From Fimbriimonas planktonicus (GTDB taxonomy: Bacteria > Armatimonadota > Fimbriimonadia > Fimbriimonadales > Fimbriimonadaceae), in NCBI GenBank assembly GCA_965234685.1, contig OZ248539.1:1922001-1986000 (forward strand): 64,000 nucleotides of DNA. The letters run 5' to 3'. The notes under the pieces were generated by a model. That model was not told the origin of the DNA, searched no databases, and saw only the letters and a list, made by a program, of their open reading frames with translations. Every line of letters begins with the position of its first letter. Within the stretch, counting starts at the first letter, position 1. Position numbers and translations under genes: made by a program. Below are positions 26,292-33,888 of this stretch, piece after piece.

Positions 26292-29200
26292 ATGTCGTTG
26301 CTTCGAGTCTTTCACGTGTTTCTTGTTCTTGTTCTTTGCTGCCTTTGCTATCCTCAGGCCATCACTGATGAAACGAACATAAACTCCAGCTTTCACAGGC
26401 AATGGCCGGCCGGTCCCTTCTCGACAGTAAGCACTGCACACGGTTCGCTCATAACCCAAGTACCGCTCATTGATCTTGATGGTCCCGGACGAACAAAACT
26501 TAGTTTCGGGATCTACCACCGTTCAAATCAGACCGTCGGAACAGTTTATGGAACTGTCAATGGCGGAGTTGGCCGGGGCTGGGACCACACGCTACGCAAC
26601 GAAATCGTATTTGATGGCTCTAAAGTGCGCGAGTATTTGAGTTCCAACAACGTGGGAACATGGACAGTTGCTTCTGTCGGAGGGGGCGGTGTACTGAATG
26701 GAGTAACTCGCCGTGGCGGTACTAGATCAGACTTCACAAGATATGTTTCGTTCGGTGTTCCAACCGGATACGACGTCATCGATCAGGAAACCAAAATAAA
26801 GCGCGAGTACCGAAGAAAACTTGGCACCATGGATCACTTCTTCATAACAAAAATTGTAGATCCAGACGGCAATGCGTTACTTTATCAATACGACGCAAAT
26901 AATCGCATTACCCAAGTTACAGATGCAGCAGGAAGAGCATTAGTCCTGACTTACGCGTCATCAGCTGCATCAAGCCAACTAAGCTCAGTCAGCATTTCAA
27001 CCACGTCTGGCACACGTACATGGACATTCATTTATGGTACAAACAGTCAGGGTCTTCAGAACTTTCTTGGAGGTGTTAGATATCCTAATCCTAACGATGG
27101 TTCAGCCACTACGGGACCATTTATTGAGTTGTTCTACAATAGCCAAGCAAGCCTATCGGCAGTCCGAGATCTTCGTGGCTACCAGTGGAACTACGCGTAC
27201 GCCACACAATCAGTACTAGGGAATCAAACTGCAGTAACAAGCGTTCTCGACCCTTTTGCGTTGAACGATACTGAATTCAGCTACTCGCAGCAAGGTGGTA
27301 CAACAAACCCGAGGGTTTGCTCCATTACCGACCCGCTAAACAAGATCTGGAAACATGAATATCTTGCTGCCGTAAATGTAACTGATCCCTTTGCAGCTGA
27401 TTATCAATACATGGAGAACCCAATTCTCCGAGTTTACGACCCCACGTTCACCTTCCTCGACGGAGGGACGTACACCGCATGGGAAACCTTCTATTGGAAC
27501 TATGACTCTGGGACGCTTCGACGCTATGAGAACAAACTCGGCCGAGCAACAGAATTTACCTACGACAGTAACCGTCGCGGGCTTATGACCGAGAAAAAAC
27601 AGTTCTACAACGCAAGTCAGTTCTACACTACTACCTACTCGTACTCAAACGATCGACTAACGCTTGTAACTGACCCTGTAGGGGATCAGGTTGCAAACAC
27701 TTGGGACTATACTCTTGATCGGTTACTGACTAAAGTCGTTGATCCAGGCGGAGTAGCACTCACCACAACCAATACCTACACACTTTCCGGAGAATTGGCG
27801 AGTGTAAAAGTTGGCGCCGATAACGCAACGACATATTCGAACTTCGACGCGTACGGAAATGCTCGGACGGTAACTGCACCCAACGGATTCAGCACAACGT
27901 TAACTTTTGATGCGTTCAACAACCTTTTAACCAGCCTTGAGCCAAATCCCGGTGGATTAACCGCGTTTCTATACGATTACTGGAACCGCAAACTCAGAAC
28001 CACGAATCCGGACTCGTCTTCTAGCGAAATTGGCTACGATAACAATTCAAACGTCATCTCAACAAAGGACGAACTTGGATACATTACGACTAACGCCTAT
28101 GATAGTCGGAACCGCCTGTTTTCTACATCCGTTCCTGTTGACTCTAACTCGACAAATAACCTCGTAACGACATACGGTTACAATGACCGCGGAGAGCGGA
28201 TCACCATCACCAATCCTCGTGGAAAGATTACGTCTTACACCTACAACGAGCGCGGCGATCTGAATATGATCACCTACCCGGATTCAACAACACGCCGGTA
28301 TGATTACAATCCGGTCGGAGACAACACAGTGATTTACAACGGGCGCAATCAACTCGTTGTGAACACCTTCGACTGGCTCCGCAGAAACACTTATGTTGAC
28401 TACTCAGACGGAATTACGCCCGATGTTTCCTACAGCTATAGACCTGATGGCCTAGTCGAAGCTACAACGGACGGCACAGGCACATCCACCTATACTTACA
28501 ATGACGCAAAGCAGCTCATGAGCCATTTCCAAGCTGGCCCGGCGATGGCAGTGGCTTACACCTACGATGCGGCAGGCAGAAAGGAGACCATGTCTGTTGG
28601 AGCACAAACTTGGACTTATGACTATAACGCCGCAGGTCAGCTGGAAGACATCGCTCAGACAATTGGAGATCTCGTTCCGGCTACCTTTACATACAAAGAT
28701 AATGGTGCGCTGTACCGCCGAAACAATGGTGATGGGAAGTTCGTAGCATTCACATACTCAAACCGGGGGTGGATAACAGGTGTTGCCCACCGGTACGGAC
28801 AATCGGTATTACAGAACGTGACGACCGATTACAATTTTGCCGGTAACCCAATAAGTCAGAGCCACGTTGTAACTGGTGGCCCATCCTGGACAACCACATA
28901 TTCCCATGATCGTGCAGACCGCTTGGTCAGCGAAGTTCGATCAGGATCAACTGGCACATTCAACAACAGCTACAACTATGATAAAAACGGCAATCGTCTG
29001 AGCGTTACACGCGACGGATCAACCTACATGTATGGAGCTGTCGGGAATAACGACCAGTTTTCATCGGGTGAAGGCTACGCCTTCAGCTCCTACGACACCG
29101 ATGGAAATCCGTTAACTGTCTCCGGCCCAACCGGGATCATGACCTTCAGCTACTTCCAGCACAACCGTCCACGAGCTCTCACGATGAGTAGCGGTACCGA

Positions 29201-30281
29201 GACAATGGTCTATGATGGACAAGGCCGTCGAACCAAAGTTACTAGAGGTAACGGTGTGGTCACACACTTTGTTTATGATGGAGACACTTTGGTTCACGAA
29301 TACTCCGTTGGCAAGGGCACAACATGGGGCACCTATTTCCTCGCTGGGATCGGCTACTATAACACAGCCGACGCTAAACAGATGTACCTGCACGAAAACG
29401 CGATCGGCAGCATCATAGCGGAGTCCTATTCTCCAGGAGCACCGGTGGTGCCGCAGTACGGTACATCGGAATATGATGCCTATGGGAACACTACGTATGA
29501 GACCGCTGGAGTTTCCTACAGCCCGCATCGGTTCATAGGAAAGTTTGGATACTACTCAGAGGCTTCAAGCGGCATGCAGCTGCTTGGCGCTCGCTTCTAC
29601 ATCCCCAGGTTGGGTCGGTTCCTGACACAGGATCCGCTTGGACTTGAAGGCGGCCTGAACCTGTATGCCTACTGCGACAACTCCCCTCTGAACAAAATAG
29701 ATCCAGACGGCAAGTCTCCGGACGGCCAGTCTTCGGTTGGCGAGCCAAGTCTAGGCGAAAGCTTAATCCCAATTTGGGGATCCGGAAGAGCCGCGATCAA
29801 CGACTTCCAACAAGGCCGAATCGGTTGGGGCCTTGTAAACACTGCTCTTTGCATTTCAGACTGCGTTATGGTAGGTACGGTTGTTAAGTCGGTAGTAGCA
29901 CTCGGTGTCAAAGGAACATTGAGTATCGGCGCAAAATCTTGGGGTAGCTCGCGCAAGTTGTTTGGAGCACACGATTTTGCGGCAAGAGGACAACACATGC
30001 ATCATCCAATAAAGCAGAAGTACTTCCAAGATGATGCACTTTTGAAGTTATTTCTGAATCAACCATTTATGGTTACTAACATACCGACTGGAGGAAAGAG
30101 GTACAAAGGAGTGGACTACACCATGCAAGGCTGGCATATGTTGTTAGATGGCGTAAAGGTCAAAGGCAATACCCTATCTCTTGCGGAACGAGCGTTTTGG
30201 GGAACAAATGGATTCCACAAGGCTGCTGCGGTAAGTAATATGGGAAGAATAGGCTCAGGAGCTAATGGACTCAGAAACTAG
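26292..30281 (+). CDS. secreted RHS-repeat polymorphic toxin-like protein
   Basis: A 1329-residue protein. A hydrophobic N-terminal signal (about residues 1-24) is followed by a long array of YD/RHS repeats (for example YDANNRITQVTDAAGR, YTYNERGDLNMITYPD) from about residue 190 to 1070. The RHS core ends with GARFYIPRLGRFLTQDPLGL and NLYAYCDNSPLNKIDPDG (near 1115-1138). The last 190 residues are unrelated to the repeats and unique, as in polymorphic toxins. That region has a hydrophobic stretch (about 1160-1200) and a His-rich tail (GQHMHHPIKQKYF, QGWHMLLDG). The tail might be an HNH-like nuclease, but I cannot assign it. The gene has lower GC than its neighbours and overlaps its presumed immunity gene by 17 nt. 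Confidence 0.88.
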   Translation: MSLLRVFHVFLVLVLCCLCYPQAITDETNINSSFHRQWPAGPFSTVSTAHGSLITQVPLIDLDGPGRTKLSFGIYHRSNQTVGTVYGTVNGGVGRGWDHTLRNEIVFDGSKVREYLSSNNVGTWTVASVGGGGVLNGVTRRGGTRSDFTRYVSFGVPTGYDVIDQETKIKREYRRKLGTMDHFFITKIVDPDGNALLYQYDANNRITQVTDAAGRALVLTYASSAASSQLSSVSISTTSGTRTWTFIYGTNSQGLQNFLGGVRYPNPNDGSATTGPFIELFYNSQASLSAVRDLRGYQWNYAYATQSVLGNQTAVTSVLDPFALNDTEFSYSQQGGTTNPRVCSITDPLNKIWKHEYLAAVNVTDPFAADYQYMENPILRVYDPTFTFLDGGTYTAWETFYWNYDSGTLRRYENKLGRATEFTYDSNRRGLMTEKKQFYNASQFYTTTYSYSNDRLTLVTDPVGDQVANTWDYTLDRLLTKVVDPGGVALTTTNTYTLSGELASVKVGADNATTYSNFDAYGNARTVTAPNGFSTTLTFDAFNNLLTSLEPNPGGLTAFLYDYWNRKLRTTNPDSSSSEIGYDNNSNVISTKDELGYITTNAYDSRNRLFSTSVPVDSNSTNNLVTTYGYNDRGERITITNPRGKITSYTYNERGDLNMITYPDSTTRRYDYNPVGDNTVIYNGRNQLVVNTFDWLRRNTYVDYSDGITPDVSYSYRPDGLVEATTDGTGTSTYTYNDAKQLMSHFQAGPAMAVAYTYDAAGRKETMSVGAQTWTYDYNAAGQLEDIAQTIGDLVPATFTYKDNGALYRRNNGDGKFVAFTYSNRGWITGVAHRYGQSVLQNVTTDYNFAGNPISQSHVVTGGPSWTTTYSHDRADRLVSEVRSGSTGTFNNSYNYDKNGNRLSVTRDGSTYMYGAVGNNDQFSSGEGYAFSSYDTDGNPLTVSGPTGIMTFSYFQHNRPRALTMSSGTETMVYDGQGRRTKVTRGNGVVTHFVYDGDTLVHEYSVGKGTTWGTYFLAGIGYYNTADAKQMYLHENAIGSIIAESYSPGAPVVPQYGTSEYDAYGNTTYETAGVSYSPHRFIGKFGYYSEASSGMQLLGARFYIPRLGRFLTQDPLGLEGGLNLYAYCDNSPLNKIDPDGKSPDGQSSVGEPSLGESLIPIWGSGRAAINDFQQGRIGWGLVNTALCISDCVMVGTVVKSVVALGVKGTLSIGAKSWGSSRKLFGAHDFAARGQHMHHPIKQKYFQDDALLKLFLNQPFMVTNIPTGGKRYKGVDYTMQGWHMLLDGVKVKGNTLSLAERAFWGTNGFHKAAAVSNMGRIGSGANGLRN

Positions 30282-30747
30282 ACTTTCCCCTGTACTGGAT
30301 ATCTCAGAGATTCAGTTGCCGGTGTTTAGAATAGGAAACTCTGTACGGTTTGATGAGACCTTAGAGGAGCTGAAGTTCATTAGTGAATTAGCGCTGCTAC
30401 CTGAGGATAGAAGAGCATTTCACATAAAGTGCTACTTCTGGGACGCATCGGATCGCTGGTTCGAAGCGGTCAACATTGTAAAGGTGAAACGTGCGCCATT
30501 CTGGATCAGATTCATGGGCCCAAAAAATTTGATCATTGCATCTTATCAACTAAAACCGCTTAGCGATCGCCCTAAAGAGTGGAAGCGTGCCTACTCGGAC
30601 TTAGTTGGTCTGGCTGAATGGTATTCGAGTGAGACTGGGATCAGTAAGTCCGATTCAAGAAAAAGTTTAAGCAAGTGCGATACATCTCAAAAGCTGATCG
30701 ATTGGATGCGAACGCATTTACAGCATAAACCATATCTTGGCTACTAG
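30265..30747 (+). CDS. putative immunity protein A for the RHS toxin
   Basis: A 160-residue soluble protein of no family known to me. The ATG at 30265 lies inside the end of the RHS gene with AGGAG four bases upstream, so translation is coupled to the toxin. The RHS-toxin/immunity arrangement is the reason for the call. Conserved family features shared with four other genes in this window are LPVFRIGNSVRFDET near residue 19, CYFWDASDRWFEAVNIV near 57, and ASYQL followed by R...W..AY..L near 91-110. The C-terminal half ends with a KCDTSQKLIDWMRTHL helix. The role as immunity protein is inferred from position, not from homology. Confidence 0.65.
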   Translation: MDSETRLSPVLDISEIQLPVFRIGNSVRFDETLEELKFISELALLPEDRRAFHIKCYFWDASDRWFEAVNIVKVKRAPFWIRFMGPKNLIIASYQLKPLSDRPKEWKRAYSDLVGLAEWYSSETGISKSDSRKSLSKCDTSQKLIDWMRTHLQHKPYLGY

Positions 30748-30829
30748 TTTCGATCGAATTGACTCGCTAAGAGCGTCGTGACAATCGTTCAGTGGGGCCA
30801 CTTCCGTTTCGACATAAGGAGGCGCTTAG

Positions 30830-30970
30830 AATGATAGAAAGCGATACACAGAAGAACAACAGGTGCTAGAGGAACCTGAGGTAGAGGCAAATATCGCTCC
30901 GATGGATAGAACCGGCATTTCCACAGACCGAATCATTCGCCGATGGAAGAAGTACGCTGGCATAATCTAA
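30830..30970 (+). pseudogene. decayed IS3-type transposase OrfA remnant (1)
   Basis: Read from 30830, the sequence gives NDRKRYTEEQ, then a degenerate stretch, then GISTDRIIRRWKKYAG before a stop. This resembles the helix-turn-helix OrfA of IS3-family elements (RYTEEQ...IYRWKKKYGG), but it has no start codon in frame and lost conserved positions. The preceding 30 nt (CTTCCGT...GGAGGCG) resemble those before remnant 2 at 32292, so both derive from the same element. It lies in the 370-nt gap between immunity genes A and B; the rest of the gap shows no gene. Confidence 0.6.
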
Positions 30971-31132
30971 AGTAAACTTCCCGAGACGAAGGTTCGGGAG
31001 ATTCAAAAATACACCGGACTTTGGGTACTTAAGTTGCCAGAGGCATCGCAGTCGCTCTTTCGGGTGGTTGCAACAATGGGCTTCCATAATTAAGAAGCGA
31101 TCGACTGACGAGCCGAATTGGAGCACAGAAAA

Positions 31133-31606
31133 TTGGAACCAGAATCTAGCGATTCGGTACTGTTCGAGATGTCAGAAATCCATCTACCCGTCTTTCGAAT
31201 AGGTAATTCCATTCGGTTTGATGAGACGCTGGACGATCTGCGACTCATGAGTGTCGATGCGCAGCCTGCGAAAGATGGTTCACCAGCTCGTTTGAAGTAC
31301 TACTACTGGGATGCCTCGGATCGCTGGTTCGAGGCGGTAAATATTGTTAGGATCAAACCAGCACCCCTTTGGATGAGGCTCCTAATCGGAAATAAAGTAA
31401 TTATTGCAAATTATCAGTTGCAGTTGCTGGATGAACGACCTCGAGAATGGAGGCGAGCATATAGTGACATGAGGAATTTGCTAGCGTTTTCGGAGGGCAA
31501 CGCAAACGAGGCAAGAGCGAGCCTTCACAAATGCGATACGTCTTTAAAGTTAGTGATGTGGCTAAAGACCCACATCCCTCGAAGGTGGCCTTTCCAGGGA
31601 TTATAG
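31133..31606 (+). CDS. putative orphan immunity protein B
   Basis: About 157 residues, paralogous to immunity protein A: EIHLPVFRIGNSIRFDETLDDLRLM, YYWDASDRWFEAVNIVRIK, ANYQLQLLDERPREWRRAYSDM, and a C-terminal KCDTSLKLVMWLKTHIP. It has no toxin gene in front of it; a decayed transposase fragment lies there instead. The start is uncertain. TTG 31133 has GGAG nine bases upstream and corresponds to the start region of the second copy at 43708; TTG 31118 is the alternative. A very similar gene exists at 43232-43708 on the other strand. Confidence 0.6.
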   Translation: MEPESSDSVLFEMSEIHLPVFRIGNSIRFDETLDDLRLMSVDAQPAKDGSPARLKYYYWDASDRWFEAVNIVRIKPAPLWMRLLIGNKVIIANYQLQLLDERPREWRRAYSDMRNLLAFSEGNANEARASLHKCDTSLKLVMWLKTHIPRRWPFQGL

Positions 31607-31711
31607 TCGGCGAAACACTGGCTGGAATGTCCACGTTGGATCGGCCGCTTTGTCCTTGGTTTACGATCGGTATCATTGAGTTTCATCGTTATCAAATGTC
31701 AGCTGCGAAGC

Positions 31712-32182
31712 ATGTCCAAAACAGAAAACCCTGCTATGATTCGACCAGAAGATCTCGCGCTCCCAGTCATCCGGATCGGGAACGGTGTTCGCTTGGAACT
31801 GGAGCGGGAAATGCTCAAGGTCATGAGCGACAGCGCTCTCGATGACAACGGTGCCGTTCCGCAGTATTTTTGGGACAGCACGGGCCAGTGGTACCGGGCG
31901 GTCAACGTTCGTAAAGTCGGGCGACTGCCGATCTGGACACGACTGTTCAACCCGAAGCACCTGATGCTGGCCGAGTATCAGCTCGTCATACTCGATGGCC
32001 CGCCAGCTCGATGGATCGGGGCATATAAACAACTCGCTAGGGAATACATGGACTGGGCGAGCGAAGATGTTTGGCAGGAATCTTCAGAACGCGCATCGCT
32101 GCGTAGGAGTACACATTCAGCGAAAGAAATGATTGAGTGGATGGAATTGTGTGCCCAGCATACGAAGTACTCAGACTTCTAG
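31712..32182 (+). CDS. putative orphan immunity protein C
   Basis: A 156-residue member of the same family: LALPVIRIGNGVRLELEREML, QYFWDSTGQWYRAVNVRKVG, AEYQLVILDGPPARWIGAYKQL, and a C-terminal STHSAKEMIEWMELC helix. The ATG at 31712 is chosen because the ATG matching the start of the duplicate copy (near 31697) is out of frame here after a small indel; the frame is only restored from 31712. By eye it differs from the copy at 42654-43142 at 14 of about 148 aligned residues. Less similar to proteins A and B. No toxin partner is adjacent. Confidence 0.62.
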   Translation: MSKTENPAMIRPEDLALPVIRIGNGVRLELEREMLKVMSDSALDDNGAVPQYFWDSTGQWYRAVNVRKVGRLPIWTRLFNPKHLMLAEYQLVILDGPPARWIGAYKQLAREYMDWASEDVWQESSERASLRRSTHSAKEMIEWMELCAQHTKYSDF

Positions 32183-32291
32183 TCGACAGTAGCGTGCACT
32201 TCCTGCACACTCAAATCACAATATGGTTAGCTCCACGTAAAATGACCATCTGGGCGTGTTAGTTCTTCCGTCTCCACTTCAGGAGACGCGC

Positions 32292-32387
32292 ATCAGCAAA
32301 GGAAAACGCTACACAGAAGAACAGATCACCAAGATGCTGAAGGAAATCGAAACCGGGGCGAGTATCGCCTCGGTGGCCAGGACCTAA
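32292..32387 (+). pseudogene. decayed IS3-type transposase OrfA remnant (2)
   Basis: The reading frame from 32292 gives ISKGKRYTEEQITKMLKEIE followed by TGASIASVAR and a stop. This is the N-terminal helix-turn-helix start of an IS3-family OrfA (usual form M-x-x-K-R-Y-T-E-E-Q-I). The ATG is changed to ATC and the rest of the gene, including OrfB with the DDE domain, is missing. It lies in the 339-nt gap between immunity gene C and the sod terminator; nothing else is recognisable there. Confidence 0.7.
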
Positions 32388-32473
32388 CTCAAATCATTCT
32401 TGATGGCAGCTTCGAATGCCTGAGCAAGATTCAAGGCATCGAGCTCGAGGAAGCTGTTTTGACAGTTTCTAGT

Positions 32474-32522
32474 ATCAATCCAAGTTCTAGTGCGCGAAGT
32501 GCGCACTAGAACTTGGATTGAT
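32474..32522 (-). terminator. strong stem-loop terminator of sod (22-bp perfect stem)
   Basis: A perfect inverted repeat with 22-bp arms (32474-32495 and 32501-32522) and a 5-nt loop, touching the sod stop codon. No long T-run follows on the minus strand. It can also end transcripts coming from the immunity genes. A 14-bp-stem version with the same left arm occurs at 44350-44380. Confidence 0.75.
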
Positions 32523-33247
32523 CAGCGACCCTTGGCGAGTCGGGCGTTGACGGCGTCCCAATCGATCAGCTCGAAGTAGGCGTCGATGTACTTGGCTCGG
32601 GCGATTTGGTAGTCGAGGAAGTAGGCGTGCTCGTAGACGTCCATTGCGAGGACGAGGGTGTTGTTCCAGGCAGGGAAGGTGTCTTGGGCGTCGCCAGCGT
32701 AGTTAAAGACGCGCTGCTCATCCTGGTCGTAGCCGAGGTAGGCCCAGCCGCGGGAGGAGATTCCGGTGATCTTCCAATCGGCTTTCCACTTTTCAACGGA
32801 GCCGTAGGCTTCTTTGATCAGGGCTTCGATGTCGCCGCCGATCTTGCCTTCGCCACCGAGGGTGTCGAAGTAGACATTGTGGTTGATGTATCCGCCGTAA
32901 GCGAACGCGTAGTTGACCTTGAGCGATCGGGTGACGCTGTAGATCTGGTTGCCCTTAGCTGGGTCGGTGTCGAGTTCGGCGAGCGCCTTTCGGATCTCGT
33001 TGGTCTTGTTTGCGTAGCCCTGCCAGAGGGTGAGGTGCGCTTTGTGGGTGGCAGCGCTAATGCCGCGACCGTCGGTTTTCAGAGCCTTGGCAATATCTGC
33101 TTCGGTGGGTACTTTAACGAGCTTCGGTTCCATGCGTTTTGTTCCTTGACTTTGGATGAGTGAGACAGGGAGTCCGGCAGTGGCCATTTGGACCCCGGCC
33201 GCACCAGCGGTGATTAAAAATCCTTTTCGCGTGAACTCCATCTCCAT
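32522..33247 (-). CDS. sod: Fe/Mn superoxide dismutase with export signal
   Basis: A 241-residue protein. After an N-terminal stretch of about 36 residues comes a normal Fe/Mn-SOD: the N-terminal His in THKAHLTLWQGY, YINHNVYFDTLGG (second His), RGWAYLGYD, and the metal Asp and His in MDVYEHAYFLDY. Superoxide is converted to peroxide and oxygen. The leader EFTRKGFLITAGAAG looks like a twin-arginine-type signal (Arg-Lys variant) and is absent from cytoplasmic SODs, so export is likely. The gene ends in a very strong stem-loop. An 83-nt near-copy of its 3' end is found at 44260-44342. Confidence 0.9.
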   Translation of the reverse strand: MEMEFTRKGFLITAGAAGVQMATAGLPVSLIQSQGTKRMEPKLVKVPTEADIAKALKTDGRGISAATHKAHLTLWQGYANKTNEIRKALAELDTDPAKGNQIYSVTRSLKVNYAFAYGGYINHNVYFDTLGGEGKIGGDIEALIKEAYGSVEKWKADWKITGISSRGWAYLGYDQDEQRVFNYAGDAQDTFPAWNNTLVLAMDVYEHAYFLDYQIARAKYIDAYFELIDWDAVNARLAKGR

Positions 33248-33314
33248 CGTGTCCTACGCTTCGAGCCTACCTGTCCTTTACGAATGGACAAAGTATTGGT
33301 AGGCTAAATTTGAA

Positions 33315-33785
33315 ATGAACCCGTACGTGCTTTCGATTCGACACACGCCCGCCATTCTGGTTCGAATGCTGGATCAAATCTCGCCAGAAAGGTATTCGGA
33401 GGCACTCCAAGCCGACCGATTTAATCTGGTTGAAGTGATCGCGCACATTGCGGATTGGGAGGACATCTTCCTGGATCGTTTGCGGCAAACGGTCGAGCAT
33501 CCGGGTTCAACCCTTCCGGCGTACGACGAAGGCGCGCGAGCGATCGAGAAGAAGTACGACACAAAAGAGCCGCATCACGAGTTGGAAGTTTTCGCCAACC
33601 GCCGCCGAGACACGGTCAACTTCCTCGAAGAACTTCCGGCGGAGAAGTGGAGCCTGTCGGCGGTCCACTCGGAGCGAGGCGTGATCACAGTCAGCGATCA
33701 GGCAACGTTCCTGTTGGGGCACGATTTGTATCACATCGAACAGGTGACGGAGTACTTCACCGTTCTCCATGCGTTAGTGCCCTGA
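33315..33785 (+). CDS. DinB-family protein
   Basis: A 156-residue four-helix protein of the DinB/YfiT superfamily. The three metal-binding histidines are in place: His46 (VIAHIADWED), and the pair in LLGHDLYHIEQV (about residues 135 and 139). Members are thiol-S-transferase-like or of unknown function. In-family substrates are often bacillithiol- or mycothiol-type thiols, but nothing here identifies the substrate. Divergent from sod with about 67 nt between the starts; converges on eno. Confidence 0.8.
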   Translation: MNPYVLSIRHTPAILVRMLDQISPERYSEALQADRFNLVEVIAHIADWEDIFLDRLRQTVEHPGSTLPAYDEGARAIEKKYDTKEPHHELEVFANRRRDTVNFLEELPAEKWSLSAVHSERGVITVSDQATFLLGHDLYHIEQVTEYFTVLHALVP

Positions 33786-33831
33786 GGCGGGCGGTGTGGG
33801 CGGCGCTTTGAATGGCTTTGTATAGCCTTGA

Positions 33832-33872
33832 GTGGCTTTGAGTAGCTGGAAAGCCAGGAAACTCAAAGCCAC
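33832..33872. terminator. inverted repeat between dinB-like gene and eno
   Basis: Perfect 12-bp arms (33832-33843 and 33861-33872) with a 17-nt loop lie between the two convergent stop codons. There is no T-run on either side, so a factor-assisted or bidirectional terminator is possible. The preceding bases repeat TGGCTTTG three times at short spacing. Confidence 0.45.
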
Positions 33873-33888
33873 GGTAGTCGCCCTGCCG

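Larger units (their letters stand above)
31118..32182 (+). repeat. segment duplicated in opposite orientation at 42654-43720
   Basis: Immunity genes B and C with the spacer between them recur on the minus strand at 42654-43720 in the same order. The spacer itself is conserved: both copies share the run from about 31619 to 31697, including CCACGTTGGATCGG and GGTATCATTGAGTTTCATCG. Similarity fades upstream of gene B and a few bases after the stop of gene C. Confidence 0.8.

Noticed and set aside
26292..32182. A prophage or integrative element
   Set aside because: No integrase, capsid, portal or terminase genes; the only mobile traces are transposase fragments. The tRNA-Leu at 51950 has no flanking repeat or integrase either.
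30830..32387. An intact insertion sequence
   Set aside because: Only N-terminal OrfA fragments remain; no DDE-domain frame and no clear terminal repeats.
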